Shown: one piece after another, positions 44,090 to 57,001 of the stretch
Layout: each line of letters starts with the position of its first letter
How positions within the stretch are numbered: position 1 is the first letter of the stretch
Assembly (NCBI GenBank): GCA_021307315.1
Contig: JAJSPD010000037.1
Coordinates: 62,001-126,000, forward strand
Direction: 5' to 3'
DNA from: Bisporella sp. PMI_857
Lineage: Eukaryota; Ascomycota; Leotiomycetes; Helotiales; Helotiaceae
Length of the DNA stretch: 64,000 bases
Position numbers and translations under genes: made by a program
Notes under the pieces: model-generated
Told to the model about the DNA's origin: nothing
The model's database searches: none
What the model saw: only the letters and a program-made list of their open reading frames with translations

Positions 44090-46368
44090 TCAGGCATTAT
44101 TGCTCTTATCATCCTCCAGGAAGAACTATCGAAGATTAGCTGTGAAGTAATAAGTCTCCAAAAGATACTCACGTAGTTTCCTCCCAGCTTCTGCTCCTGA
44201 TCTAGCTGAGAATTGGGCTTGTTGATACGAGGTCTATAATTGGATGGATCTCGACGGAAGGTGACATCCAAATTCTGCAGGAACTTGTTGCAACCAGTGA
44301 GTAACGACTCTGGTGTGTTGGCGCGGGCGTCGATTCCTGGTTTCCCATCAAAGACGATAACGCGGTCCGCAAGATATGTTGCCATGATGAAATCGTGCTC
44401 GACAATGAATGCAGTCTTTTTGGCGTGCATGATGAAGCGCTTGATGACACGGGCAGCGATGATACGTTGCTCGGAATCAAGGTAGGCGGAAGGCTCATCA
44501 ATCAGATAGATGTCTGCCGGCATTCCTAGGGCAAGGACAATCGCAACTCTTTGCAATTCACCTCCCGAGAGAGTCTTCACCTCTTGATCGATGAATTCCT
44601 CCAGTTTAAGGGGCTTAACAACATCAGTCTGGAACTGCGGAAGGAGGAACGCAGTCTTGATCTTCTTAAAGAAGAGCTGGCGCACGGTTCCTTCAAATTT
44701 TGGCGTGATCTTTTGAGGCTTCATGCTGACTTTCATCTCCGGTACCTTGCGGTTATTGTCAGGAGCAAGGTTTCCAGCTAACATTCTGCAAAATGTTGTT
44801 TTTCCCGTTCCATTCTCACCCATCATTACGATAATCTCTGAGTCAGTGAAGTCTCCTTTATCAATCTTGAGATGGAAATTTCCAAGAGTCTTCTCCATTG
44901 AAGGATATTGGAAAGCCCGTGATCGATCAGCCACTAACTCATCAGCAGCCTCGGCGATTCTGAAAGTCAGAGATTCCTCTCTGAATCTTAGATTTTCCGT
45001 GGGAATATTTCCGTCCAAGAAAATATTGATTCCTTCTCGGACAGAGGCTGGTAGCGTTACAACACCATAAACTGCAGGCTTGCCATATAGAACGCAAATA
45101 AAATCCGAGAGGTAATCGAGCACTGACAGATCATGCTCAACACAGATCACATAATCATCTGGTCGTAAAAGAGATCGTATAACCTTGGCAGCGCTGAGAC
45201 GTTGCTTAACGTCCAAATATGATGAAGGCTCATCAAACATATAGCTACAAGATATAAGCATCTACTCGTTCAAACGGTATTTCTCAATATGAATAGGGAC
45301 TGTAAGAAATGAAACTCACACATCCGCTTGCTGAACGCAAACCGTCGCAATGGCGAATCGCTGAAGTTCTCCTCCTGATAAGAGGTTGACATCTCGATCC
45401 ATGATATGATTTAACTCTAGAAATTGGTCAGAATGGCAGAACTGAGTTTCTAAGATGATTTCATTACCGAGAGCTTCAAGAATTTCCTCTAGATTTTCCG
45501 ATTCGTTATTGGCTCTTGATTCAATCAGGCTTCTAACAGTCTTATCCGGCCCTTTGATGGCTTTTGGTATTTGGTCGACATATTGCGGCTTCGTAATGGC
45601 TTTCAGATCATCCTCGAGAACTTTGGTGAAGTAGTCTAAGACCGTTAAGTTATATTGTGAAGGGAATCTGAGGCTGGGAACATACTTTGCAATTCCGAGC
45701 CCCTGAAGTACTTGATCACATCCTCCCAGTCAGGCGCATTCTGGAAGTTCCCCAGATTTGGCTTCAATTTTCCCGCCAAAATTTTGAGTGCCGTACTTTT
45801 CCCAATGCCGTTGGATCCAACTAAACCTAACACTTGTCCTGGCCGTGGTGTAGGCAATCGATGAAGCTTGAAGCTGTTGGCAGAGTATCTGTGGGTGATT
45901 TGGGATTCGAGGTTGGTGGGTAGGTTGATGATTGTAATAGCTCCGAATGGGCACTTCTTGGGACAGATACCACATCCAATACACAAGCTCTCAGATATGA
46001 AGGCGATCTTGGATTCAGGAGTAACCTCGATGCAAAGCCGTCCACTGCGGACTACCGGGCATGACTTCTTGCATTCTTGTCTGCATTTCTAGTCTCGGCT
46101 TAGTAATATGCCACTACAGTTCAAAATTAGGTTGAGAGTATGCGTACCTTTGGTTTGCACTAGACAAAGGGTTGTGATGTTAGAAGTTTGTGTCGGTCAT
46201 TGGCGGGGTAGTGGGGTACATGTCGAAAACAGATCTGAATACATGCCTTGTCTGTCGAAATGATAGCAATCCTAACAGTCTTATTAGCTCATATATACTA
46301 TGGAATGACCTCTCGAACTGTCGTGGGTAGTGTTGACTTCACACGTACCGGGTCAATTTGTCTGACAT
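44090..46368 (-). CDS. RLI1: Ribosome recycling ATPase Rli1/ABCE1
   Basis: Eight exons (46368-46349, 46271-46247, 46159-46148, 46088-45686, 45635-45468, 45416-45320, 45244-44173, 44125-44090) encode 610 residues, close to yeast Rli1 (608). The N-terminal Fe-S domain has [15 protein letters not shown] and [12 protein letters not shown], binding two 4Fe-4S clusters. The first NBD has Walker [10 protein letters not shown] and signature LSGGELQRF; the second has GENGTGKTT and LSGGELQRV. Both have Walker B DEPS followed by YLD and an H-loop VEHD. The last exon supplies the conserved tail [11 protein letters not shown]. The protein splits post-termination ribosomes and aids initiation in the cytosol. 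The 5' end is cut into exons of 20, 25 and 12 nt; the second intron (46160-46246) appears to have a GC donor and the fifth coding intron (45417-45467) is a stop-free 51 nt. Confidence 0.95.
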
Positions 46369-47474
46369 CTTGCTGGCCTTTTGCCTCTTGGGCCTTCACA
46401 AAATTTTCGAGTCGGCTCTGTGTAGGCCGTGGAGCTATGCTGAAGTATGCGCTAGAGCACAGTTCGGCGACTTGCTACCACGCTGGGTATTGACAAAGAC
46501 CAGGCGTAAGTGCGATTTCTTGATCTGTGGTCAAAGTTTTGCAGTGGTGACTGGCATGGGATTTAAGATATTTTGAATTAAGGGCTGTGTGATTCGTCAA
46601 AAGAAAGTCGGCAAGAGGAGCACAACTGGGTGGAGTCCACCAACATAGATTTTACAAACTGTACCTAGTTGAATATGGTTCTGAGTGTGATATCACAACT
46701 AAGCAAATGAAGATTATTCTACTACTTCCTGCTTGAAGGCGGACACATCAAGACCTCCAAGCAGCCCTCTTATTAAGTCAAGCCTTCCCAGAGCCGTGAA
46801 ACTGATTGGCTCACAAGCGTTGCTAGCCGAGCATGACTAGTCACCTTATGGCCCTGGCCGACCAGACTCAACAGCCTCATACCTCAAATCCAGCCCAAGG
46901 TATCAATCTCCGCAACATCACCTCCCCCGCTACTTATAGCATATCTCGCCGTCACTTTTTCTATTGATCACCCAAATCACACTTGGCTCAAGGGGGGCCT
47001 ATATACTATGGCTTGTGAGTATCTTTTCGCCTTATGCATCCCATTCCAAAATCCCAAAAGCACCAAGGCTGGTGGTCTTCGGCCAGCTTGAACACCCATC
47101 AAACACAACATGCACACCTCGAAATCATCATACTGGAACCTTCTGGATACCGCGTTCTTGATGCTATTCGAATCTCCATGATTGCCTTGATGTCTCTTCC
47201 GTGTTTGACACGCTCGCACAATTGTTAGCATCCACAATCGATTGAAGTTCATCATCAGCCCTTCTACATAGCAACCTCCCATCATCTCACGATGCGCCGA
47301 AGTCTCTCGATTTAGCTGGAAAAGCCTTGGAGGCACAATGAAGCTCGTATCAGGATCGCACACTGCCAGTCTGCTTGTGCTCAAGTTCTGCAAAATTTGC
47401 ATCATAGCATAAGAGACCATCGAGACCATATTGCTAACACTGTCGTCCCAGCCCCACCACCATCGACAGTCACC
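46369..47474. promoter_or_regulatory. Divergent promoter region of RLI1 and CHD1
   Basis: About 1.1 kb between the start codons of RLI1 (minus) and CHD1 (plus). No gene is supported. It should carry both promoters and leaders. Short open frames on the plus strand near 46964-47228 have no recognisable product. Confidence 0.45.
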
Positions 47475-50400
47475 ATGATGACTACCCAATCTTTATCGAA
47501 CGGACAAGCATCTCCTTTAGATAACTCAGTTCTTACGAACGATGATGCCCCGTACGATAGTGAGTCTGACCTATCCGATGTTGCCGCACCCATCATCGAC
47601 GCAACCTCACCGCCGCCAGCATCGAATCACCGAATTGAAACCGGTGATAATGAAGATGAGAACTCTGAGACTTCTGCTGCTGAGGGTCAGGACGCGTCCG
47701 ATGATGCCGATTTTGATATGGAAGATAGCCCAGCTCCGGCTGCATCCAGTGGTAGGAGAGAAGACCGTTCCAGTTCCGCCGACTCCCGGCGCCCTCCAAA
47801 GCGAAAATTAGGTGTCGAGGATGACGAACATATTATGGCCAATCCAGAGCTTTATGGTTTGCGCCGAAGTGTACGTGTGGAACACCTTATCAGTTCTTTG
47901 CTTTACTGATCCCATCGTTCTTTAGGGTCGGCCAGTCCAACGTCAAGCAATTGTAAGTCAATGAATCGATGATGGAAGCACCCTAGTATATAAGCTTTTA
48001 CTTATCGCGGATGGCAGATTGAGTCCGATGATGATAATGATGATTCCGATTCCGATATCGTTGCAACACACCGCACAAAGCGTAGGAGACAGGAGCGCTC
48101 GCGGCCATGTATGTTCTAGGAAGACCCCCCTTACTGTCGATGATTTACTAATTTGCCATAAAGCATCTAAACGAGATACTCCCGTAATACAATCCGCATC
48201 TGTCTCTGACTCTGAGTCTGACGACTATGGAGGCGCGCGTGCTAGAACCTTGACAAAAAAGCATCGTCGTCGTCAGCTTGATTCTAGTAGTTTGAACCCT
48301 ATATTTCAAGAAAAGCGATGGAACAGTCGACGAGCAGCGCAGGTAAATGCGGGAGCGTACAACCAGGAGAGCGATGATTTTCTCGAGGACGAGTCTGAAA
48401 TTACAACTCCAAACTATTGGGTTGGCGATGTGGAAGACACAAGTCCCTATGTCGATATCGTTCTCAAACATAAGCTCAAGGAGGGCAAAGATATGAAAGT
48501 TGATGACCTCGGCCGCGATGATTTCGAGTATTACATCAAGTGGCAGGGCAAATCCCACTATCATGCCAGCTGGGAGACAACCACTTCCTTAACTGGAGTC
48601 CGCGGATTTCGGCGTGTGGAAAACTATTTCAGAAAGATCGTCCGTGAAGATATTTATATGGCTCGTGATGACGATATTCCACCAGAAGAACGAGAGAAAT
48701 GGATGATGGACCGTGAACGAGATTCTGATGCTCTTGAGGATTATACGAAAGTTGAGAGAGTCATCGGTACGCGCCAAGGAGATGAAGGAGAGACAGAGTA
48801 TTACGTCAAGTGGAAGGGTCTCTATTATGAGTCTTGCACCTGGGAGGACGCCTCTCTCATCAGCGATATTGCTCAGGACGCCATTGATCGTTATCTGGAT
48901 CGCGCTCAGAGATCCTTGAATTCAAATCGAGAGGAGACAAATCCAAACACCCGCCACAGACACATGCCTATCAAGGAACAGCCAACATATATCAAGAATG
49001 GTCAGCTCCGAGACTTCCAGATCAAAGGATTGAACTTCCTCGCATTTAACTGGTGCAGAAACAAGAATGTTATTCTCGCAGATGAGATGGGCTTGGGAAA
49101 GACTGTCCAAACAGTATCCTTCATGAATTGGCTTCGCCATGATAGAGGTCAAGAAGGACCGTTCCTCGTTGTAGTGCCTCTAACTACAATACCCGCCTGG
49201 GCCGACACCTTTGATAATTGGTCTCCGGATCTCAATTACGTCATATACAATGGCAAGGAGGCATCACGCAACATAATTAGGACTTATGAGCTGCTCCATG
49301 ATGGCAATCCCAAGCGGCCAAAGTTCAACGTTCTGCTCACCTCCTACGAGTACATCCTTGCGGACGCTACCTTTCTGGGTCAAATTAAATGGCAGTTCAT
49401 GGCAGTTGATGAAGCTCACCGGTTAAAGAATCGAGACTCACAATTATACCAAAAGCTGCTTGATTTCAAATCTCCAAGCCGATTATTGATCACTGGAACA
49501 CCTGTCCAAAATACTCTTGGTGAACTTTCCGCATTGATGGACTTTCTAATGCCAGGAGAGCTGGATATTCAAGAGATAGACTTATTGAAGGAGGAGGCTG
49601 CTGGCGAGAAGATTCAGAAACTCAACGACGCTATTCAACCATATATACTTCGTCGCACGAAGCAAAAAGTTGAGAATGACTTACCTCCGAAGAGCGAGAA
49701 GATCATTCGAGTCGAATTGTCTGATGTGCAACTTGACTATTATAAGAACATCTTGACACGAAACTATGCTGCTCTCAACGAAGGTGCCAAGGGCCAGAAG
49801 CAATCGTTACTCAACATTATGATGGAGCTGAAAAAAGCAAGCAATCATCCATATATGTTCCCAAATGCGGAAGAGAAGATTTTGAAAGGTAGCGATAGAC
49901 GCGAAGATCAGTTGAAGTTTCTTATCACCAGTAGTGGCAAGATGATGTTGTTAGACCAACTTTTAACTAAGTTGAAGAAAGACAATCATCGAGTTTTGAT
50001 CTTCAGCCAGATGGTAAAGATGCTTGATATTCTCGGAGATTATCTTCAGCTTCGCGGATATCAATTCCAACGTCTTGATGGCACTGTCGCAGCCGGACCT
50101 CGGCGGATGGCGATTGATCACTTCAATGCGGAGAATAGCAACGATTTCTGCTTCCTGTTATCTACACGCGCAGGAGGCTTAGGAATCAATCTAATGACAG
50201 CTGACACTGTTATTATATTCGATTCAGACTGGAATCCTCAAGCTGACTTGCAAGCTATGGCCCGCGCGCATCGAATTGGCCAGAAGAAGCCTGTTAGCAT
50301 TTATCGATTAGTGTCAAAGGAAACCGTCGAAGAGGAAGTTCTTGAGCGTGCACGCAACAAGCTCATGCTTGAGTTCATCACGATTCAGCGAGGCGTCACC

Positions 50401-52342
50401 GACAAAGAAAAGAACGATCTACGGGACAAGGCTGTTAAGGCTGGCAAGATTGATGATCCCAAGTCTTCTGAGGACATTTCGAGAATTTTGAAGCGACGAG
50501 GCCAGAAAATGTTCGAACAGTCCGGCAATCAAAAGAAGCTCGAAGAACTCGATATTGATTCTGTCCTTGAGAATGCAGAAGAACATAAAACTGAAGTTCC
50601 TGAAGGAATGGTTGCAGATGGTGGTGCAGAATTTTTGAAGAGTTTTGAGTACACTGATGTTAAGATCGACCTCGAGTGGGATGACATTATTCCTAAAGAC
50701 CAGCTAGCGAGCATCAAGGCTGAGGAAGAAAAGCGAGCCCACGAAGAATACCTTGCCAAGGTAGTTGAAGAAAATGCACCTCGCAAGGCTGCTTTGAAGA
50801 ATACCGCTGAGTATGAACGAGAGCAACGTTTAGCAAAAAAGCGCGAGCGTGATCAAGCAAAGCAAGATGAATTTGATGAGCGTCGGGAGTCTCAGGCCAA
50901 TCTCGATCCAAAGCGGGAACTCAATGAGAAAGAGGCACGAAACCTCTTCCGGGCATTCCTACGATATGGCTCGATCGAAGACCGGCAAGAAGAATTAATC
51001 AAAGATGCTCGACTTATTGGACGTAATCTAGATGTCCTTCGCAATGCTATCAAAGCTATCACTGAAGAGAGTGAGAGACTTCTCAAGGAGGATGCAGCAC
51101 GAATCGAAGCAATGGAGCGACAAGCTAACAAACCGCTCACCAAGAAAGATAAGAAAGCCGTCCTCTTTGATTTTCTTGGTGTTAAGAGGTTAAATGCCGA
51201 GACAGTCATTGAACGCCCAAGCGAAATGAGAATGGTCAGGGAGGTCATTGGTGCAGTGGCTGATTATAAGAACTTCCGCGTTCCGGATGCCTCCAAGGCT
51301 GCGCACTATACATGTGAATGGGGTGCAAGAGAGGATGGGATGTTGCTTGTTGGCATTCACCGGCATGGCTATGGGGCTTGGGTGCAGATTAGGGATGACC
51401 CGGATCTTGGTCTGAAGGATAAGTTCTTCTTGGAGGAGCATCGTGTTGACAAAAAGGAGGAGAGAACAAAGTCGAGTGAGAAGTTTGAAGCTAAGTCACC
51501 TGGTGCTGTTCACCTGGTTCGACGTGCGGACTATCTCCTCTCAGTACTGAAGGCCAAATACTCCGATAATCAAGCAGCTAAGCGCGCCGTGGAGAACCAT
51601 CACCGCAATAACAAGAAGCACGAGCGTAGTAATGGCCATAGACGATCCGAAACTCGAGGATCTGTATCTGCGTCACCAGCTCCTCAACATAAGAAATCTC
51701 ACCGCCATTCTGACCATAATAACTTTGACAAAGATAGACACGGCTCACATCAAGGCTACGGCGATTATCGTAGCATTGACCCTCGTCGTCATAGCACCGA
51801 GGATAACGGAAGATCTACTCCCAATCTCAAGAGGAAGCATAGCGCTCCTGATGATGATGATCGACTCAACAGACACTCAAAGCAACGAAAATCTGAGAAT
51901 GGTCATTCCCAATTGAATCAGCAGGCGAACCCTCTGATGAAGCTTATCTTCAAGCCAATCAAGGATAGTTTGACCAGAGTTCAGTCCGCCACAAAGAACA
52001 ATATAAAGTCCCAGAAGGAAAGGGCTAGTATTATGAAGAACGAATTGGTCATCATTGGAGACTTCATCGAGAGTTTGTCCCAGGATGACCCAAGCCTCAA
52101 GCCTGGTTTCTGGTAAGTTTTGAGAGACATACTCCTATTATTCTTACTGATAGCATTCCAGGAGCTACGTTGCTGAGAGCTGGCCACTTGAGCCTCCTCC
52201 TCCAGGTGCACAACTTGAGGGTACTTATCACAAGATTCTTGTCAAGATCGAAGAGGAAAAGAAAGGGAAAACCGTAGGGGTACCGCCTGCCACTAACGGT
52301 GCAACTACATCAGGGAAAGCTGAAATCAAGACGGAATCTTGA
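47475..52342 (+). CDS. CHD1: Chromodomain helicase Chd1 chromatin remodeller
   Basis: Five exons (47475-47870, 47926-47952, 48018-48108, 48164-52112, 52162-52342) encode 1547 residues. An acidic, Ser-rich N-terminus with Lys/Arg patches comes first. Two chromodomains follow (about residues 265-320 and 360-415, including FEYYIKWQGKSHYHASWE and TEYYVKWKGLYYESCTWED). The SNF2 ATPase has Walker A DEMGLGKT (about 480) and DEAH (about 587), and the helicase C domain has ARAHRIGQ (about 870). A SANT-SLIDE DNA-binding region lies at about 1200-1350, and the tail has a DUF4208-type domain. Chd1 spaces nucleosomes in transcribed genes; tandem chromodomains gate the motor. Exon 2 is only 27 nt. The ATG pair at 47475 is used because the longer frame begins at TTG. 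Confidence 0.95.
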
Positions 52343-55241
52343 ATCGGGGGTTAGGATCTACTCTATTTGTTTTCGCGTGTGCTTCATACCATTGCGTCGG
52401 CGTTGAGTACTTGTGTTTACTGCCTCACAGATGGGTAGGAGGCGCAATTCGAACAGCGAAACCATGGCATTTGCTCTGTCTAGAGAGCTTATCACAGACA
52501 CCGGAGTTTGTTTGAGAGGAGCTTGTATAGCTTTTAGTTTCATCATTTTCAGGAGTTTAGGTTTAGTTCGGGGATATCATGCTGATGTAGGGAATGGGAA
52601 GAGACAAAAGCTGTGTTGATTACACCGAGGTTATAGGGCCTCTGCAAACGCCATAGGCGTTGGACGTTGGAGGCTACCTTGTCAGAGAATACAAACCCAC
52701 TTCAAAGGAAAGTCGAACACACGACAACGTGACCGCGTCTAAAGTATGAGCGCAATAATAAGAAGAGCCTCGAGTCCCGTAGTCCATAGCCCCCCATAGC
52801 AGACCGCAGCTACAGTGGTTGGCAGTGCAAGGAGACGAGACCAGCTGTTGTGAGCCATGGAACTGGGAGTGCCAAGTGGTAACAAGGCCGAGACGTATTG
52901 ATTGAGAAAGACTTAATAAAGCTATTCGCAGGTCCACATGGAAAAATATCGACCGAAGTAAGACCTCGTGCGACAAGAAAAACAGTCAGAGAACCCACCA
53001 AGCTCAGAATTAATTTTGGACAATAGTTGAATTTGATCCACTTTTCGGTTTCCACCTCTTTTCCCCAAATCTCCTCGACCACGTGCGAACGACTGGGGTC
53101 CAACCCCCAAATAAAAACATGTTTGTCCATTTTTCCTCCCGCTTTGAAGATTGTAGCCAGCCGACTGGACGCGAAAGCGAGAGAGGGCCCCAATTCAACC
53201 TCGTGACCTAGAAATTGGCCAAAGCCAAGTACAATAATAATAATATAGTCGTGTACAGCACAGGCACGGAGGTTTCAATTGAGCGTGGCTTCGGGGAGGC
53301 TTGCGCCTTACTCTCTACAGTACGGCCTAGGCTCTTTTGTCTTCGGGGAAGCCGCCACCGTGTCACCAACCCTTCACAGAGCACGCGGCACAGGCGCCCA
53401 CCAGCGTGTTCTAGGGACGATTGTTACATCAGTGGAATAATTTCTTGAGCCGTGACAGGAAATGCTACATGCCACGAGCACGCCGTACGAGAGCATGAAC
53501 AAAAGCGACTGAGAGAGTGACAGGCAGGCAATGATAGGGTGCGAAGGATGCACAAGGTCCAGCTTCCCCGACAAATCAGATTACGGAGCAAGTCGGCTGG
53601 GTCATCTGAAGTTCTGGGGTCGGCCCCAAGGAAGATTACTACTTGGGGGAGTCGGCCCTTCATGGTTCCCACTTGGTCCAAATCAATCAGGACTTTTTTC
53701 ACGAGGTATATTATGATTCGACACTGGATCCCAAAGCCGCGGTACTGAAGAAGAAAAAAAAACATCAGATGCGGGTTTTGGCGGCCTAGAGTTCAGCTTC
53801 GTGGTGATGACAGGCCAAAATATAGAAAACGAACTATTCAAAAATAATTGGTGGAATCATGTGAGTGGATAAGGAATGAAAGGCTTGACTGCGCCGTGTG
53901 ACGAGCGAGACGATGTATGAAGTTTCGGGCCTTTGATCTCACATACTATGTATGTACTGTGCTCTACTCTACTCGTATCAAGTTCAAAGTTCAGGACGTT
54001 ACTCTTCGTCGTAGGTTCAGGTAGATGAAGCCGTTGGTCGATGCAGCGGCCCGGGTTGCATTCCGCACAGGCACAAGCCAAAACACGCGCCATGCCCAGG
54101 GTTCCCGCGCTTGGCCGTCTTGCTCAGTTCAGTTGGACTTTTCCAGAAAGCTTGCCAGCAGTGTTCAAGACATGTATCATCCGGTGCGTTGGTGACTGTT
54201 ACACGTGCAGGCGCACGTTTACTGAGATTCTAAGCCATCACTCGCTTGACCACGGTGTCTGGTTTGGGGGTGGTTTACTTGGAGCTTGAAGTCTGGCTGC
54301 GATGGTAGCTTGTAAATATTACTGAAAACAAACGGCAGAAGGGCCGAATGTACAGTAGTGTACTAGTAGTCTCGGGTAATGTACAGTACAGTAGCGCTAC
54401 CTTGCCTTGCTTCAAGCTTATTTCTCCCCCTGTAGCTGCATTATTCCGTGACACTTTTCCAAGGCTGCCCCAGCATGTCTCCCCCACAGTCCAGGCTCTC
54501 CCCCTGGCCACTAAGTGACTTACGATACACTACACCACAGGGGCTCATGACTATTGTACAGTACAGCATGGTACGGTACGGTACTGTTCTGTACTTACCA
54601 CAGCCAGCACAGCACCTACCACTGCACGTCCCCATCTCCGCAATTTCAGAGGTTATATGGATTGAAGCCGTTGAAAAGGAAGAGTTAAGTGGTAGGCCGC
54701 TTTCGGATGCATCTCCGCGGGCTACAGTGTAGAACTTGATCGATCATGTGCATTCAGGCATCTCGGAGCTACAGTGCTTGCACGAGATTGCTGGGCCTGG
54801 CTGCCCCATGGGAGATGTGAGCTTCTCCAGCAATGGGCCCACACTTCACGTTATCTGGGCAACCGTGGGCCATTCGAAAGAACCAACTTGGTTGGATCTC
54901 TGGGGTCTAGGTAGGCGGCTAGCAACTAGCTCGTAGATTCCTAGAGATGCAACCCCGTGTGCTGCGTCTGGAGGTAGGCCGCTTACCTGCAATGGGTCAA
55001 TTCCCACGCTCCTGGCTAGAGAAGGACCGAACACATGGGTGCAAAGCAAAAGTTCCCCAGGGCAAGTGCTCCGTAAAGCTCGATGGGACAGTATAAGAGC
55101 CTTCATTTCCCCTGAAAGACACCCTTCATCGTCTTCCTCTTTCACGAACTTCCCTCGGCGCCAGTTGTCACCTATCTGCCAGACCGATAGAGACACTCAC
55201 CCATCCTTGACCTATCAACTTTCAGTCAAGCCTCACATACA
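52343..55241. other. Long intergenic region upstream of the sugar transporter
   Basis: About 2.9 kb with no supported gene. It holds the CHD1 3' UTR on the left and the transporter promoter on the right. Clusters of GTAC-containing words occur at 54349-54410 and 54553-54596. G/C content rises towards the transporter. Short motifs like CTGGGG that could bind a CreA-type repressor occur, but no more than expected by chance. Confidence 0.4.
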
Positions 55242-57001
55242 ATGGCTGGAGGAGCAGTTGTCGGCACGGCGGATACCTCGCGTATCGAGGCGCCAGTGAC
55301 CGTCAAGGCCTACCTGATGTGCGCTTTTGCTGCGTTTGGAGGTATTTTCTTTGGTTATGATACTGGATGGATGGGAGGGTCAGTACATTAAACATTTTCA
55401 TGCGGAAGCAAAAGACTCACAAATGAACAGAGTTATGGCTATGAAGTACTTCATCCACCAATATACTGATCTTCCATACCCCGGCCCAGATGCAAGTGAT
55501 GTGGAAAAGAAAGCCTTTGTTCTGCCATCATGGGAGGTATCTCTCCTCACTAGCATTCTCTCTCTCGGAACATTCTTGGGTGCCATCATCGCTGGTGATT
55601 TGGCTGATCATATTGGTCGACGATGGACTATTATTAGTGGATGTCTTATCTTCACTGTCGGCTGTATCCTGCAAACTGCCTCCACCGGGCTCGGAGTCAT
55701 GGTCGCTGGTCGTGTTATCGCTGGTGGTGGTGTCGGTTTCATCTCCGCTATCAGTAAGTTTATTACTAGTCATTTGGAGACATCCCTCTCTAACGTAGTG
55801 GCAACTAGTCATTCTCTACATGTCTGAGATCGCCCCAAGGAAGGTCCGTGGAGCTTTGGTTTCTGGTTACCAATTCTGCATCACCATTGGTATTCTCCTT
55901 GCCAACTGCGTCGTTTACGCCACACAAAACCGCCTGGATACGGGTTCATACCGTATTCCTGTGGGCATCCAGTTCCTTTGGGCCATTATCCTTGGCGGTG
56001 GTCTTTTCTTCCTGCCAGAATCTCCACGTTATTTCGTAAAGAAAGGAAAGGTCGACGATGCTATCAAAGCACTCTCCAGCGTTCGTGGCCAGCCATCCGA
56101 TTCTCAATACATCCAAGATGAGCTTGCAGAGATTATTGCCAACCACGAATATGAGTTGTCCGTCATCCCTGCAGGAGGCTACTTCGCCACGTGGAAGAAC
56201 TGCTTCACTGGAAGCATTACCAACGCATCCAGCAACATCCGCAGAACCCTCCTCGGTATTGGTCTCCAGATGATGCAGCAACTCACCGGTATTAACTTCA
56301 TCTTCTACTATGGTGTTGTCTTTTTCACCCAACTCGAAACCATCAGCAACCCCTTCTTAATCTCCTTGATCACCACCCTCGTTAACGTTTTATCCACTCC
56401 TCTCTCTTTCTGGATGGTCGAGCGATTCGGCCGCCGCAACCTCATGATCGTTGGTGGTACTGGAATGGTCATCTGCCAGTACATCGTCGGTATCGTTGGT
56501 GTCACTGCTGGCAAGAAGCAGTCTGATGGAAGCTTCAACAACTCTGCCGTCTCCGCCATGATCGCCTTCATCTGTTTTAACATCTTCATGTTTGCCACCA
56601 CTTGGGGTCCTTGCGCTTGGGTCGTTATTGGTGAGGTCTTCCCTCTCCCAATTCGCTCCCGCGGTGTCGGTCTTTCCACCGCTTCCAACTGGTTCTGGAA
56701 CTGCATCATCGCCGTCATCACCCCATACCTCACCGGTGAGGAGTATGCCAACCTTGGCTCACGCATCTTCTTCATGTGGGGTTCCCTCTGCGTCATCTCC
56801 GTCATCTTCGCCTATTTCCTCGTGCCTGAGACCAAGGGTCTTTCCCTCGAGCAGGTTGACCGCATGCTGGAAGAGGTTTCACCACGCAAGTCCCGCTCAT
56901 GGGTTCCACACAGCACCTTCGCCGCCGATATGGGTCTCAAGATCCACGGTGACTCGGATGTCGAGCAAGTCCAAGCCGCCGAAACCAAGGAGATTGTTTA
57001 A
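55242..57001 (+). CDS. MFS hexose/monosaccharide transporter
   Basis: Three exons (55242-55378, 55431-55753, 55809-57001) encode 550 residues, typical for a sugar porter. Twelve hydrophobic helices are visible. Family marks include DTGWMGG in helix 1, the DHIGRRW loop 2-3 signature, YMSEIAP, PESPRYFVKKGK after helix 6, QQLTGINFIFYYG in helix 7, ERFGRRNLM, and PETKGLSLEQVD after helix 12. The first intron has a GTCAGT donor. It should take up hexoses by facilitated diffusion or proton symport at the plasma membrane; the exact sugar and affinity are not readable. Codons end mostly in C (ATC, ACC, GTC, TTC), unlike the neighbouring genes, which suggests strong expression. Confidence 0.93.

Noticed and set aside
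52343..55241. CreA-type SYGGRG motifs before the sugar transporter
   Set aside because: The motif is short and degenerate; about eleven are expected by chance in 2.9 kb on both strands, and I saw no excess.
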